Positions 22,402-32,271 of a DNA stretch of 64,000 nt are shown piece by piece. The stretch lies in assembly GCA_028583605.1 (NCBI GenBank), contig CM053326.1:13804587-13868586 (forward strand), read 5' to 3'. The position numbers and the translations under genes are program-made. Positions within the stretch are counted from its first letter, which is position 1; every line of letters starts with the position of its first letter. The notes under the pieces are model-generated. The model was not told the origin of the DNA, did not search any database, and saw only the letters and a program-made list of their open reading frames with translations. Source of the DNA: Dastarcus helophoroides (lineage: Eukaryota; Arthropoda; Insecta; Coleoptera; Bothrideridae).

Positions 22402-22607
22402 CACTTCCAATTTAAAGCCGTTAGTCAGTCGTATAAGTACCCAAGAGAGCAAACCTCCATCGGGTGACTTGTAACTGACTTTTAACTGTTTATTACGCAA
22501 ACAAATGTTTGCGTAATAAACAGTTAAAAGTCAGTTACAAGTCACCCGATGGAGGTTTGCTCTCTTGGGTACTTATACGACTGACTAACGGCTTTAAATT
22601 GGAAGTG

Positions 22608-22676
22608 TGTACAACCACCGTACCATGCTGACGAGGCCAAGGAAGGCCGAAACTAGTCTATGGTTGCGGTTGTACA
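22608..22676 (+). ncRNA. Type-I hammerhead ribozyme, copy 4 (reference description)
   Basis: Seen in order: TGTACAACC (outer stem I), ACCAT (inner stem I), core CTGACGA matching C-U-G-A-N-G-A, stem II GGCC with a six-base loop then GGCC, GAAAC, a minimal two-base loop, and GTC. The 3' side ATGGT and GGTTGTACA pair back to close stem I. Predicted self-cleavage is between 22658 and 22659. The very short stem III is typical of hammerheads in animal retrozymes and Penelope-like elements. All invariant core bases are present. Confidence 0.92.
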
Positions 22677-23073
22677 TATTTTCAATTTTAAACACGTTTA
22701 ACTGTTTAATTACAGAACATTTAATTGGTCATTTGTCAAAACTAGATGAAAGTAAAGTCACGCCGAGGACGTTTGTATCTATGGATGTTGCGATGCAACC
22801 CGTGATACAAGCTTTGCCTCACCTACGTGAACTTTGCAATTGCAGTCTAATTTTCATTGGATTCTAATGAAATTAGATTTCAATTGCATCGTAATAAACT
22901 TGTATATATTCGTATATACAAGGCTTATTATCTCAGCAGAGAGTAATGCTTCAATTAGCATGTAGCGAGAATGTTTGCGTAATAAACAGTTAAAAGTCAG
23001 TTACAAGTCACCCGATGGAGGTTTGCTCTCTTGGGTACTTATACGACTGACTAACGGCTTTAAATTGGAAGTG

Positions 23074-23142
23074 TGTACAACCACCGTACCATGCTGACGA
23101 GGCCAAGGAAGGCCGAAACTAGTCTATGGTTGCGGTTGTACA
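23074..23142 (+). ncRNA. Type-I hammerhead ribozyme, copy 5
   Basis: Exactly 466 bp from copy 4 and identical by eye. Confidence 0.9.
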
Positions 23143-23539
23143 TATTTTCAATTTTAAACACGTTTAACTGTTTAATTACAGAACATTTAATTGGTCATTT
23201 GTCAAAACTAGATGAAAGTAAAGTCACGCCGAGGACGTTTGTATCTATGGATGTTGCGATGCAACCCGTGATACAAGCTTTGCCTCACCTACGTGAACTT
23301 TGCAATTGCAGTCTAATTTTCATTGGATTCTAATGAAATTAGATTTCAATTGCATCGTAATAAACTTGTATATATTCGTATATACAAGGCTTATTATCTC
23401 AGCAGAGAGTAATGCTTCAATTAGCATGTAGCGAGAATGTTTGCGTAATAAACAGTTAAAAGTCAGTTACAAGTCACCCGATGGAGGTTTGCTCTCTTGG
23501 GTACTTATACGACTGACTAACGGCTTTAAATTGGAAGTG

Positions 23540-23608
23540 TGTACAACCACCGTACCATGCTGACGAGGCCAAGGAAGGCCGAAACTAGTCTATGGTTGCG
23601 GTTGTACA
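23540..23608 (+). ncRNA. Type-I hammerhead ribozyme, copy 6
   Basis: Exactly 466 bp from copy 5 and identical by eye. Confidence 0.9.
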
Positions 23609-24005
23609 TATTTTCAATTTTAAACACGTTTAACTGTTTAATTACAGAACATTTAATTGGTCATTTGTCAAAACTAGATGAAAGTAAAGTCACGCCGAGG
23701 ACGTTTGTATCTATGGATGTTGCGATGCAACCCGTGATACAAGCTTTGCCTCACCTACGTGAACTTTGCAATTGCAGTCTAATTTTCATTGGATTCTAAT
23801 GAAATTAGATTTCAATTGCATCGTAATAAACTTGTATATATTCGTATATACAAGGCTTATTATCTCAGCAGAGAGTAATGCTTCAATTAGCATGTAGCGA
23901 GAATGTTTGCGTAATAAACAGTTAAAAGTCAGTTACAAGTCACCCGATGGAGGTTTGCTCTCTTGGGTACTTATACGACTGACTAACGGCTTTAAATTGG
24001 AAGTG

Positions 24006-24074
24006 TGTACAACCACCGTACCATGCTGACGAGGCCAAGGAAGGCCGAAACTAGTCTATGGTTGCGGTTGTACA
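24006..24074 (+). ncRNA. Type-I hammerhead ribozyme, copy 7
   Basis: Exactly 466 bp from copy 6; the unit ends 260 bp later at the array's right edge. Confidence 0.9.
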
Positions 24075-24334
24075 TATTTTCAATTTTAAACACGTTTAAC
24101 TGTTTAATTACAGAACATTTAATTGGTCATTTGTCAAAACTAGATGAAAGTAAAGTCACGCCGAGGACGTTTGTATCTATGGATGTTGCGATGCAACCCG
24201 TGATACAAGCTTTGCCTCACCTACGTGAACTTTGCAATTGCAGTCTAATTTTCATTGGATTCTAATGAAATTAGATTTCAATTGCATCGTAATAAACTTG
24301 TATATATTCGTATATACAAGGCTTATTATCTCAG

Positions 24335-24345
24335 CTGTATGGTAA
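24335..24345. repeat. Right 11-bp target duplication of the ribozyme array
   Basis: CTGTATGGTAA, identical to 21328-21338; the transposase reading continues directly into it. Confidence 0.88.
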
Positions 24346-25052
24346 GTCAAAGCAAGTTCACTGGCTGAAATCTTGTCATCACAAGTAAGAGGAGCAGAAA
24401 TAGATGAAGAAGAGCCCAAACCAAAAAAGCTGTCTAATATAAAAGTTTTCTTGCAAAGTTCAACTTTGAGTTTGTGGTGCTTTGTTTCCCCATGTTGTTT
24501 AATCTGTAATGAATTATAAAACATCCCAAGTACCACCTTCACCTATCATGCAATGCAACGCAAAACAACTGACAATTTATTGAATAAAAACAAAGAACAG
24601 GGAGAAGATGCAAGTATTTAATATAACCTAAAAGAACTAACCTGGCCAATCCCGCTTTTCCCCACAGAAAATGTTATGTTACATGGTTTACATTTAACAT
24701 TAAAAATATTTTGGGGATCTTCTGTAATCCATTCATAGACTCTTTCCCACTCCGGTTTATATTTTTGAAGTCTTTTTGCATTTTTCGCTTTTTCGGCTTA
24801 GCGGCGCATTAGAATTTGCCCCACTTTCGTTATCGCTACCACTTTCCATAACTTACTTATTCAGTATTTAAACTTTTCAAAATAAATCACAGCATCAAAT
24901 TCAAAATAGGTAATTCCGCCAATAGTTCACAAACCAAAATATCGTATGACGACGTCAAAATTCAAAATTGAAGTTGTCAATTTGACATTGACAAGTTCGG
25001 AACGCATGCGTTCGGATACACATACACATGGACTAAGTATATACTAGCGTAC

Positions 25053-25056
25053 ATAT
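25053..25056. repeat. Left 4-bp target duplication of the errantivirus
   Basis: ATAT, matching 33897-33900 at the other end. Confidence 0.8.
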
Positions 25057-25370
25057 AATTAAATTTGTAAGTATTGAAACTTGGGTTTTAAAAAATTATT
25101 TATTGAAAACTGCAGCTACTCTACAATAGCTTGAGCTCTCAAAGTGGTGAGCTCTGTAGTTACTTAATAAAAGAACTAATAAGAACTGACGATTATATTT
25201 GGCCCTAAAAACCTTATATAGATTTTAATAACAATAAATAAAACTAATACCTAATAAATGTTTCCTAAATTGTGGGAATCGATGACATCTGTTGTTCTCA
25301 GAGAGGGAATATAGACAACCCTTGGCGTCGCCTTTATCTTTCTTAATTAGACGAACACCTGTATGTAATT
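25057..25370 (-). repeat. 3' LTR of the errantivirus
   Basis: 314 bp, minus-strand start AATTACATACAGG and end CAAATTTAATT. It differs from the other LTR at roughly 15-18 positions by eye, about 5 percent, so insertion is not recent. Confidence 0.92.
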
Positions 25371-25502
25371 CCATCTCCCTTAGGTCAAGACGTCCACGTC
25401 TTAATATGGTACTGATGCGGATTTCTCTCTCATAGGTATTCCTGATTCCTCTTCTTTCTCGGGTTTCTTCCACTTTTGCAGCATTGTAGTAATTCTATTT
25501 CT

Positions 25503-25935
25503 CTACTTATATGTTATGATACAAATAATAGTAAATAGTAATAATATTGCGGAGAATGACATGTGGGTTACATGTACGGTTGGGTGCAATTCTATATGTT
25601 TATTTAATTCTATAGCTTCTTCTTTAAGTTTAGAGAAAACTTCAATATGTTTTTGCTCTAAATTTAAATATTTACTGGCTTCGGGATTAACATTAACTGG
25701 GATGTGTACAGTTTTAACAGAAAAATTGTTAAATGTGCTTTCAAAGCTTTTTCCTTCAATATTAATTTTACAATTGTTTTCGGAATATATCATGTAGTTT
25801 CCTTTAACAGAATTATAATTTAATTTATCCTTACATTCTTCTATTAAGTCTAAGGGCCTTTTACTGGATATTAAGAGTTTATTATCTTTAAGTTGTATTA
25901 TTAATTTATAATTATTAATAGCTATTACAAAAGTA
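25503..25935 (-). pseudogene. Env C-terminal part with transmembrane anchor
   Basis: The 96-residue frame at 25503-25793 ends with a hydrophobic membrane segment (S-A-I-L-L-L-F-T-I-I) and a two-residue tail. The same reading runs upstream to the tyrosine-recombinase insertion at about 25935. It is the C-terminal part of an errantivirus envelope protein; the N-terminal part is at 27557-28440. Confidence 0.7.
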
Positions 25936-25937
25936 CA

Positions 25938-27439
25938 TTTTTTTTATTGCGAAGGTTAAAGTATACTTTATTCAACTCAAAACACCAGATTAAAGTACCA
26001 TTTTAACCGTAAGGGTAGATAAAATGGAACTTTAACAGCAAGGATAGATAAAATACTTTAATTAAGTAGGTATCTATTTTTATTTGAAATAATAATTATT
26101 ATTAGATACAACTTAATAATCTTTAGTGCTTTCATTGATAATAACTTGGATCGTACCATTCACATTTACCGAAACATGGATGTCTGGAACAGAACGGTGT
26201 TCAGAATGGTGAACAGACGGGCATACAGAAGATATAGTATTACTAACGATCCCACTCGTTGACCCAACTAGTATCTTCTTTGAAACTTCAATTTTACTTC
26301 GTACTGAATTTTCTATATAAGTTTCAGCTACTGATGATGACTTCCATCCCCCTGCGCGCTTTATTGTCACCATGTCAGCCCCTGAGTTTGCCATCATTGT
26401 GGCTGCAGATCGTCTAAAACAATGACCACTGTATTTTTCTGAATCCGGTAAATTTAGGAAATCGGCAATTTTTCTTGGGACTTTATATAAAGTGTTTATG
26501 CCTACAGGCTGGATAGTACACTTTTTTGTCTATAGTTAATAAAAAACTTATTATGAGGAACGTGTTTAGGACATAAGCCGATATATTTTCTTATGATGTC
26601 CAAAACACCCACTTCCTGGTCAGTTATACAAAAAGACCGATCTTTTTTGGTTTTAGTATCAATCAGTTGAACGATCATTACTGATGTTCTATCATCAATA
26701 TTAGACATCTCTAATTTATACAATTCATCGGACCGGCATGCCCCATATAAACCCATTACCGCAACAACCTTCATAAACAAATAATCATCATCGGGAGCTT
26801 CTTTTATAAATCGAATGATATCATCAGGTTCAAAAATGTTCGATTTCTTAGGTTTATAACCATCACATAGTTTCTTCAATAATGCAATTAGTTTACTGTA
26901 TCTGTAAACAATAATTCGTATTAGCAAAAAAATTATACACTAAATTTGACGTTACTTACTTTGAAATGTCACAATTTTCGTTGACCAAAATTGTAGACTT
27001 CAGCATCGAATAATAAGACCACAGTGTTGATGGCTTCACCTTCTTTGCTTTTTCAGAAAAATATGCCAGAAATACCGTTTCACTTAAACTATTAATCTTC
27101 TTTGCCATTTTCCACCTTTGAAAGCATGTGTACTCTTTTTCATATATTAATCGCGATTTTTGAGGCAATAATTTAGCTACTGCCTCTAACGCTTCTTTCT
27201 TCACACATACCGGAATGTTTTCCTGCTCTACCTCGTTTTCACACATTCCTGAGATCTTGAGATTCATACGGATCAAAATTGAAAAATTGATGTGAAACAA
27301 TTATTTATTTGGTATAACTATAGCAACATACCAAACGAACCAACTGCGATTTAATTTTTGACTGCTTTTCTTATTTCTGTCTGCAGAATTATTGAGTTTT
27401 TCTCTCGATTTTTCTTTAACCTTCGCAATAAAAAAAATA
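25938..27439 (-). mobile_element. Tyrosine-recombinase (Crypton-like) element with 24-bp terminal inverted repeats
   Basis: The left edge TTTTTTTTATTGCGAAGGTT continues AAAG, and the right edge at 27416-27439 is its exact inverse. TACA flanks both ends (25934-25937 and 27439-27442, one base of overlap uncertain). The interior encodes one minus-strand tyrosine recombinase. It interrupts the errantivirus env, so it is younger than the provirus. Classical Cryptons lack inverted repeats, which makes the ends notable. Confidence 0.75.
26113..27300 (-). pseudogene. Tyrosine recombinase with one 58-bp intron
   Basis: Exon 1 (26960-27300) holds the N-terminal core-binding domain (K-K-V-K-P-S-T-L-W-S-Y-Y-S-M-L-K). 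An intron at 26902-26959 has GTAAGT donor and TTTACAG acceptor. Exon 2 holds the catalytic domain: G-A-C-R-S-D-E-L (first Arg), H-C-F-R-R (His-x-x-Arg), G-G-W-K-S (Trp) and A-E-T-Y-I (nucleophile Tyr). A one-base indel in an A-run near 26520 separates frames 26502-26927 and 26113-26397; otherwise the catalytic set is intact. The family cuts and rejoins DNA through a phosphotyrosine. Confidence 0.82.
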
Positions 27440-27442
27440 CAA

Positions 27443-27560
27443 TGTTACACACGACGGTAAAATTTCATTATCGACTCGTGAAATTTAATTAATTCGCCCC
27501 TTCGTCGCTCATTAATTAAACATTTTCACTCGTCGATAAAAAATAATTTTACCGTCTTGT
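27443..27560. repeat. Small imperfect fold-back element
   Basis: TGTTACACACGACGGTAAAATT at the left pairs with its near-inverse (AATTTTACCGTCTTGTATAACA region) at the right, with inner pairs TTATCGACTCGTGAAA and TTTCACTCGTCGATAA. It directly abuts the tyrosine-recombinase element and separates it from the env coding sequence. Confidence 0.65.
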
Positions 27561-28440
27561 ATAACAAATAACTATTATCTAGGTTATAAACTAGTGCACA
27601 TTTGCTAATTTTAGGCGTGGTTTTACACAAAACTTGTTGTTCGATTCTAACACAATTTTCATCTGTCCACGATTCACCGTGGACACCGTAGAGTCTGTAG
27701 TTAGCCGGTGGTGCCAATACGTTTCCTAATGCGTTTGGGACGGGGTAGATTTTTTGGTATAAAAAGGAATTGGGATTTAATACCGGGATGTATAATATAC
27801 ATGTTATCACATTCTTAATAGAGACGACTCTTAATTTGGAAAATTCTATTATTTTGAATAAATGTGATATATCTAATTTAATCAACTGATCTGATTTGTA
27901 GATTAATCTTAAATGGTTTGCAATTTCCATTAGTTCTGACGTTGAAAGAATTTCTAAATTTACTACATCGTTAAAAGCAAGAGTTATAGTCCTTTGAATA
28001 GCCTAGAGGGTTAGAAGTAGTTTTTCTGAAAGGTATATGTTGTAATGAATAAGAGTTTGAGCATTTAACGTATTGTGCATTTTGTTAAAATATTTGAGAG
28101 AGGCATTAATATTGTCTGATAGAATTTGAATATCTTTAGAATAACGTTCTGTTACGTGATTTGCGAATGTAGTATACCTGTCCATTTGTTTTATAACTTT
28201 TTCTTGGTTTCTAAAAAGGATATTTAAATTATCGTTTATTTCATGCAATCGTTTTGATCCAAATTACCGGTAACATAACGAATTGCTGAGCCTAGAGCAT
28301 CTATTAGAGCGCGTTTAGGTCTGTAATTGAATTTTGAAAGTTCTTTTTCAATTTGAATACAATTTTCTCTTAGAATGTCAGTCAACGAGCGTGGACTATT
28401 GTTATCGTATTTCAAATGTAACACGAATATGTTTGCGAGT
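27557..28440 (-). pseudogene. Env N-terminal and middle part (baculovirus-F-like fusion protein)
   Basis: Frames at 28236-28424, 28003-28248 and 27526-27930 are continuous after frameshifts. The first has a furin-type R-P-K-R site followed by a hydrophobic A-L-I-D-A-L-G-S-A, matching the cleavage site and fusion peptide of insect errantivirus Env. The middle is a helical region, then a cysteine-containing region with C-V-R-I-E and Y-R-L-Y-G-V-H-G. A stop near 28005 and the downstream insertions inactivate it. Env is what makes errantiviruses potentially infectious. Confidence 0.72.
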
Positions 28441-28689
28441 AAATTTTTGTAACTAATTTCTAAACTAGATATGTTAAAATAGAAATAAAATTTGTGGTAG
28501 TGCGATAGAAGCTTCGCAGTTCACATGTCTTCTAGGAAAAATCCGTTTGTCTCAATTTTTTCTATTCGAAGGGCCCGGCTGGCAGTCAGGGTCATTCTGT
28601 AATGAAAAGGTCTTCCTAAGTCTCTTTATATTTCTGGTGTGTATATTGGTCGGTAAGTCGGTGCGTTCTTTAATGCCTTTAATTTTGTT

Positions 28690-29470
28690 TTAATGAATCG
28701 AAGTTACGTTTACTTTGTCATAACGTGGATCAGATTTTCTAATTTTGGGTTTCTTGAAATATACTGCGGGTTCATTTATTTCGATTGAATTTTCGGTATT
28801 TTGATTTCGTTTTTCTAAAACTCTTTCACCTCTGTCAAGTTGTTTTTGGTACAGTTGTTCGTAAAAGGGCAAAATGTCCTTTTTGCGTTTTTCATTGTAG
28901 GACTCGTAAATTGTTTTATCTAAATCTATCTCGTGGACATTTAAATCGTCGTACGGTCCGTAGAGTAGACTGAAGGGAGTATAATTTGTACTTGAATGAA
29001 TAGATTGGTTATAAATAAGAACAGCGGTAATCATGAGGTTCTGCGTAGACTCTTTTGGGTTTTCTGCTTTTGCAGTGCGAATATTTTCTAATAAAGTCGA
29101 GTGTAAACGTTCAATCGGAGAATTAGAATTAGGATTGTAATTCGTGGTAAAGTGAAGGTCGATTCTAAAGAGATTGCAATATTCTTGAAATACGTTGTTT
29201 TTGAATTCTTTTCTTTCGTCGCATACTATCTTTTTGGGATGGTTATGGTGAGCAAAGAAATGTCTTAATTTATTCAAGATGGATATTCCTGATAGGTCGG
29301 AGATAAAATAGGCTTGGGCATACTTGGAAAACAAATCTATAATAGTTAGAAATTTCGATCCGTCGAAACTAAAAGTGTCGATATGGATTATGTCGAAGGG
29401 GCGTTTTGCTAGTAAGGGTCCAGAGACCCTCTCTGGAACTTTGTACGAGTTACGTTCGTATTTGTTTTGT
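28690..29470 (-). pseudogene. Integrase core and C-terminus of the errantivirus
   Basis: The 214-residue frame at 28690-29334 contains K-I-V-C-D-E-R-K-E-F (second catalytic Asp; the usual D-x-G reads D-E-R) and N-S-P-I-E-R-L-H-S-T (catalytic Glu), then a basic tail. The region with the first Asp lies at about 29340-29420 in a different frame. Confidence 0.8.
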
Positions 29471-29478
29471 AAACATGT

Positions 29479-30336
29479 TTAGCATTCATTAATTATTTTG
29501 TTAATTCTCTTTTGCATGTCCGGCCAATAATATTTTCTTTTTAAGTGATTATATGTTTCGATTATTCCGTTATGATTGTTTTCGTGGTATTCCTTTATTA
29601 TTTCACTCTGTGCCTCAGACTTTTCTATATCTTTGCATATTGTGTTGCATTTAATTATTTTGACGGTATTGTCGCATAATTTTTGACATATTCTGAGAAA
29701 GGTTAGCTGAAGTCTTTCTTCGTGAAAGTATATGCCGTATACATTCTTTGGGTTAATTATTTCTTTTAACATTTCTTGAATATTTTCTTCTTCCTGTCCG
29801 GATCTGAGAGTAACTTTATAATGGTGTCTTTTAAAAGGTCTGGTATACTTTATATTATATTCATCGCCTACTTTTACTTCTAATCTATACGTAAATTGGT
29901 TAAGTGGCTTTTCAGATATGGGGAGACCAAACGTGGGATTTTCTGTTGCGGTGTGCTGGGTATTACCATCAGTTTCTTCGTCAAGGGTATCTAGGTTTAG
30001 CTGTGTTAAGAATTGGTCAGCTAATTCTGGATTTAAGGGGTCATTACCATCGAATTGGGGTATTATTGATAGTAAATCGAGGTCGTCTTCCTTGGTATCA
30101 ACTTCTTTGGTATTTATTATAATTCGGGAAAGCGCATCTGCTACAAGGTTCTCTTTTCCTTTTTTATATTGAACGTCGTAATCGAACTCCACTAGGCGTA
30201 ATCTCCATTTTACTAATCGCGAATTCGGCTCTTTTAGTGAGAAAAGCCAAACTAAAGGTTTATGGTCAGTTTCAATAAAGTATTTTCTACCGTAGAGGTA
30301 TGGTCGAAAATGTTTTGTGCATTCGACTATTGCCAA
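29479..30336 (-). pseudogene. RNase H C-terminus, linker and integrase zinc domain of the errantivirus
   Basis: The 285-residue frame starts in RNase H (A-I-V-E-C-T-K-H-F-R-P-Y-L-Y-G; then F-I-E-T-D-H-K-P-L; then V-A-D-A-L-S-R-I). It continues through an acidic linker to an H-H-C-C zinc domain (H-E-N-N-H-N-G, Y-Y-W-P-D-M, terminal N-E-C). A stop separates it from the integrase core. Confidence 0.82.
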
Positions 30337-31330
30337 AAGTTCTTTTTCTATCGTGGAATAGTTCTTTTCTGCAGAATTTAGGGTTCGTGAATAAAACGAG
30401 ATGGGATGATTATTCTGGAAAGTACTCCGCCTATAGCTGTATCACTGGCATCGGTTGTAAAGTAAAATGTATTTTCGAAGTCTGGATATGTTAGTATTGG
30501 AGCATTAGTTAAGAGTTTTGTATCAATTTTTGCGCCTTTTTTCAGACATTTCGTAAAAGGGTTACAACTTTAGCAAAATTTTTTATAAATCTTCTGTAGT
30601 ATCCTACTAATCCTAGAAATTCTTTGATTTGTTTTGTTGTGGATGGTATCGGATACTTTTGGACGACTTCGATTTTCGAAGGATTGGCTTTTATTCCTTG
30701 AGGTGTAATCATATGTCCTAAGAAGGCTACTTCTTTGCATAAGAATTCTGACTTATCAATTTGAACTTTGAATTGAAATTGTCTGAATTTTTCAAATATT
30801 TGTTAAAGGTGTTGTAGGTGTTCATGTAGCGATTTTGAAAAGATTACAACGTCATCCATGTAAACGAAGCAAAATTTGTACAGGTATTCACGTAGTATGT
30901 TATCCATAACGCGTTGAAAAGTGGAGGGGGCGTTTTTTAATCCGAAAGGCATTCTGACATATTCATAGTGACCATTGTTGTCGGAAAAAGCGGTTTTTTC
31001 TATGCTGCCTGGGGACATTTCGATTTGATGAAATCCTTGGGCTAAGTCGAGAGTGGAGAAATACATGCATTTGCCAAGATTATCAAGAATTTCGTCTATT
31101 CTGGGGAGAGGATATCTGTCTTCTGTTGTCTTTTCGTTTAACTTTCGATAGTCGATAACTAATCGCCATTTTTTCTTGCCGGAAGCGTCTAATTTCTTCG
31201 GTACAATCCATACAGGACTGCTGTAGGGAGAAATGAAGGTGCCGATTATCTTGTTGTCTAGAAGCTTCTGAATTTCCTTCTGAATTTCCGTTTTTAAATG
31301 GTATGGGTAACGATAATGATTTCGTCATCT
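30337..31330 (-). pseudogene. Reverse transcriptase of the errantivirus
   Basis: Frames at 31083-31328 and 30803-31066 plus shifted sequence to 30337 cover RT. Visible motifs: [24 protein letters not shown], and [10 protein letters not shown], so the Y-M-D-D active site is retained. Frameshifts between blocks make it non-functional. Confidence 0.85.
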
Positions 31331-31501
31331 TTGGTTCTGATGCTATGCTTGACGGCGTTTGTGAAAGTTAGATCTGAGTTTTCATTATAGAAAACGTCCT
31401 TGTATTTTTTTGCAAAGGGAGAGAATTTTTGTACGTTCTTCTGGGTTCAAATGTGAGGTTCTTATGATTTTTTGCATGTCTATTTTTCAGTTGCTATTCT
31501 C

Positions 31502-32150
31502 TTATTTGGGCTGATCTATGTCTACATTAAACAGTGGCTCTACATTAATTTGTTCTCTGCAATTTATTTCGATGTTGTAATCTTTGTCCAATGGTAGTAA
31601 ACAAAATCCGTCTTTTGCAGTCGCGATAGATTCAGGGATATTGATCGATTTTGTACGTAGATTTGGAATGATTACATTGCCTTTTTCTATGTTCACTGGA
31701 ATATTAATCCGATCTCTGACCCTCTGTGTAAACGGTTGTTCGAAATTTGAGGGGTTTAGCTCTATGTAAAATGGGATTCTCTTGTCGTCTATTTCAAGCA
31801 GTTTGATTTTTGTCATCAATTTTTGCTTGTAATTTCTGAAAATCTCTACTGCCTATTAGGGCATCGAATCTATCGTGCCAATGAATTACGTGGAATTTTA
31901 TGTCGTGGTCGATTCCAAAGTCTTTAAGCATCAGGAAAATAATATTTTCGTCATTAGAAATGATTTTGTTTAAAGAGCTAACAGAAAAGTGTTTCTTAAA
32001 CATATAATTTTTGAAGAATTCGTTAGCGGGTTTAGGATTGATAATGCTGTTGGATGCACCGGAGTCAATTACAATTTTTAAATTGTACTGGGGATTGATA
32101 TGAAGGGTAATTTAGGTTTGTTGTCTATTGAATTTAAATCGATTGTAACG
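31502..32150 (-). pseudogene. Protease and protease-RT linker of the errantivirus
   Basis: A retropepsin core with V-I-D-S-G-A-S-N-S-I lies near 32060-32085; D-A-L-I-G-S-R-D-F follows in the frame at 31794-32003. The linker frame at 31502-31819 is proline-poor and precedes RT. Confidence 0.7.
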
Positions 32151-32271
32151 GGTCTTCCGAGGCGGGTATGTGAAAATTTTCGTCAGGTGTATTGTCTATT
32201 TGCTCAGATTTGGGATGATAATCTTGTGTGTCTTCCATGTTAAATTGTTCCTCAGAAATAAACGTTGGTTT

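Larger units (their letters stand above)
21339..24334. mobile_element. Hammerhead-ribozyme tandem array (retrozyme-like), 466-bp unit, head-to-head
   Basis: The block is two tandem arrays of one 466-bp unit facing away from a centre at 22503-22506. The left arm (21339-22502, minus sense) holds 2.5 units and the right arm (22507-24334, plus sense) about 3.9 units. Seven units contain the ribozyme core. Copies look identical by eye, and all six copies of the internal 86-codon frame translate identically. Ends are sharp and bracketed by an 11-12 bp duplication, so the whole block inserted as a unit into the hAT-2 transposase gene. Known: retrozymes are short non-coding retroelements found as tandem repeats with hammerheads, spreading through circular RNAs. 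The assignment here is inference from structure. Confidence 0.85.
19920..24850 (-). pseudogene. hAT-2 transposase, BED finger split by an intron; gene split by the ribozyme array
   Basis: Exon 1 (about 24641-24850) encodes a BED-type finger start (Y-E-W-I-T-E-D, then C-K-P-C). A donor GTTAGT follows G-I-G-Q; an acceptor lies near 24545, and exon 2 begins I-K-Q-H-G-E-T-K-H-H, giving the finger's histidines. The gene continues to 24346, is interrupted by the array, and resumes at 21327 through frames at 21014-21327, 20381-20908 and 19944-20396. Visible motifs are C-L-Q-T-D-A-S-N (catalytic Asp) and S-V-P-A-T-S-A-F-T-E-R-I-F-S (dimerisation). Several frameshifts are present. The hAT at 61.7-64 kb is a relative with the same intron position. 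Confidence 0.82.

Noticed and set aside
22607..22867. An 86-codon frame repeated six times as a protein family
   Set aside because: The frame opens at a GTG within ribozyme stem I, overlaps the hammerhead core, and exists only because the 466-bp unit is repeated identically. Identity of the translations reflects identical DNA, and the unit length is not a multiple of three.
22840..22925. Antisense hammerhead giving ribozymes in both polarities of the unit
   Set aside because: The only CTGA on the opposite strand near a stem (CTGAGAT) does not satisfy C-U-G-A-N-G-A and no GAAA follows with pairing.
21339..24334. CRISPR-like or satellite array
   Set aside because: The unit is 466 bp with no short repeat/spacer pattern, the host is eukaryotic, and sharp ends with a target duplication argue against an ordinary satellite.
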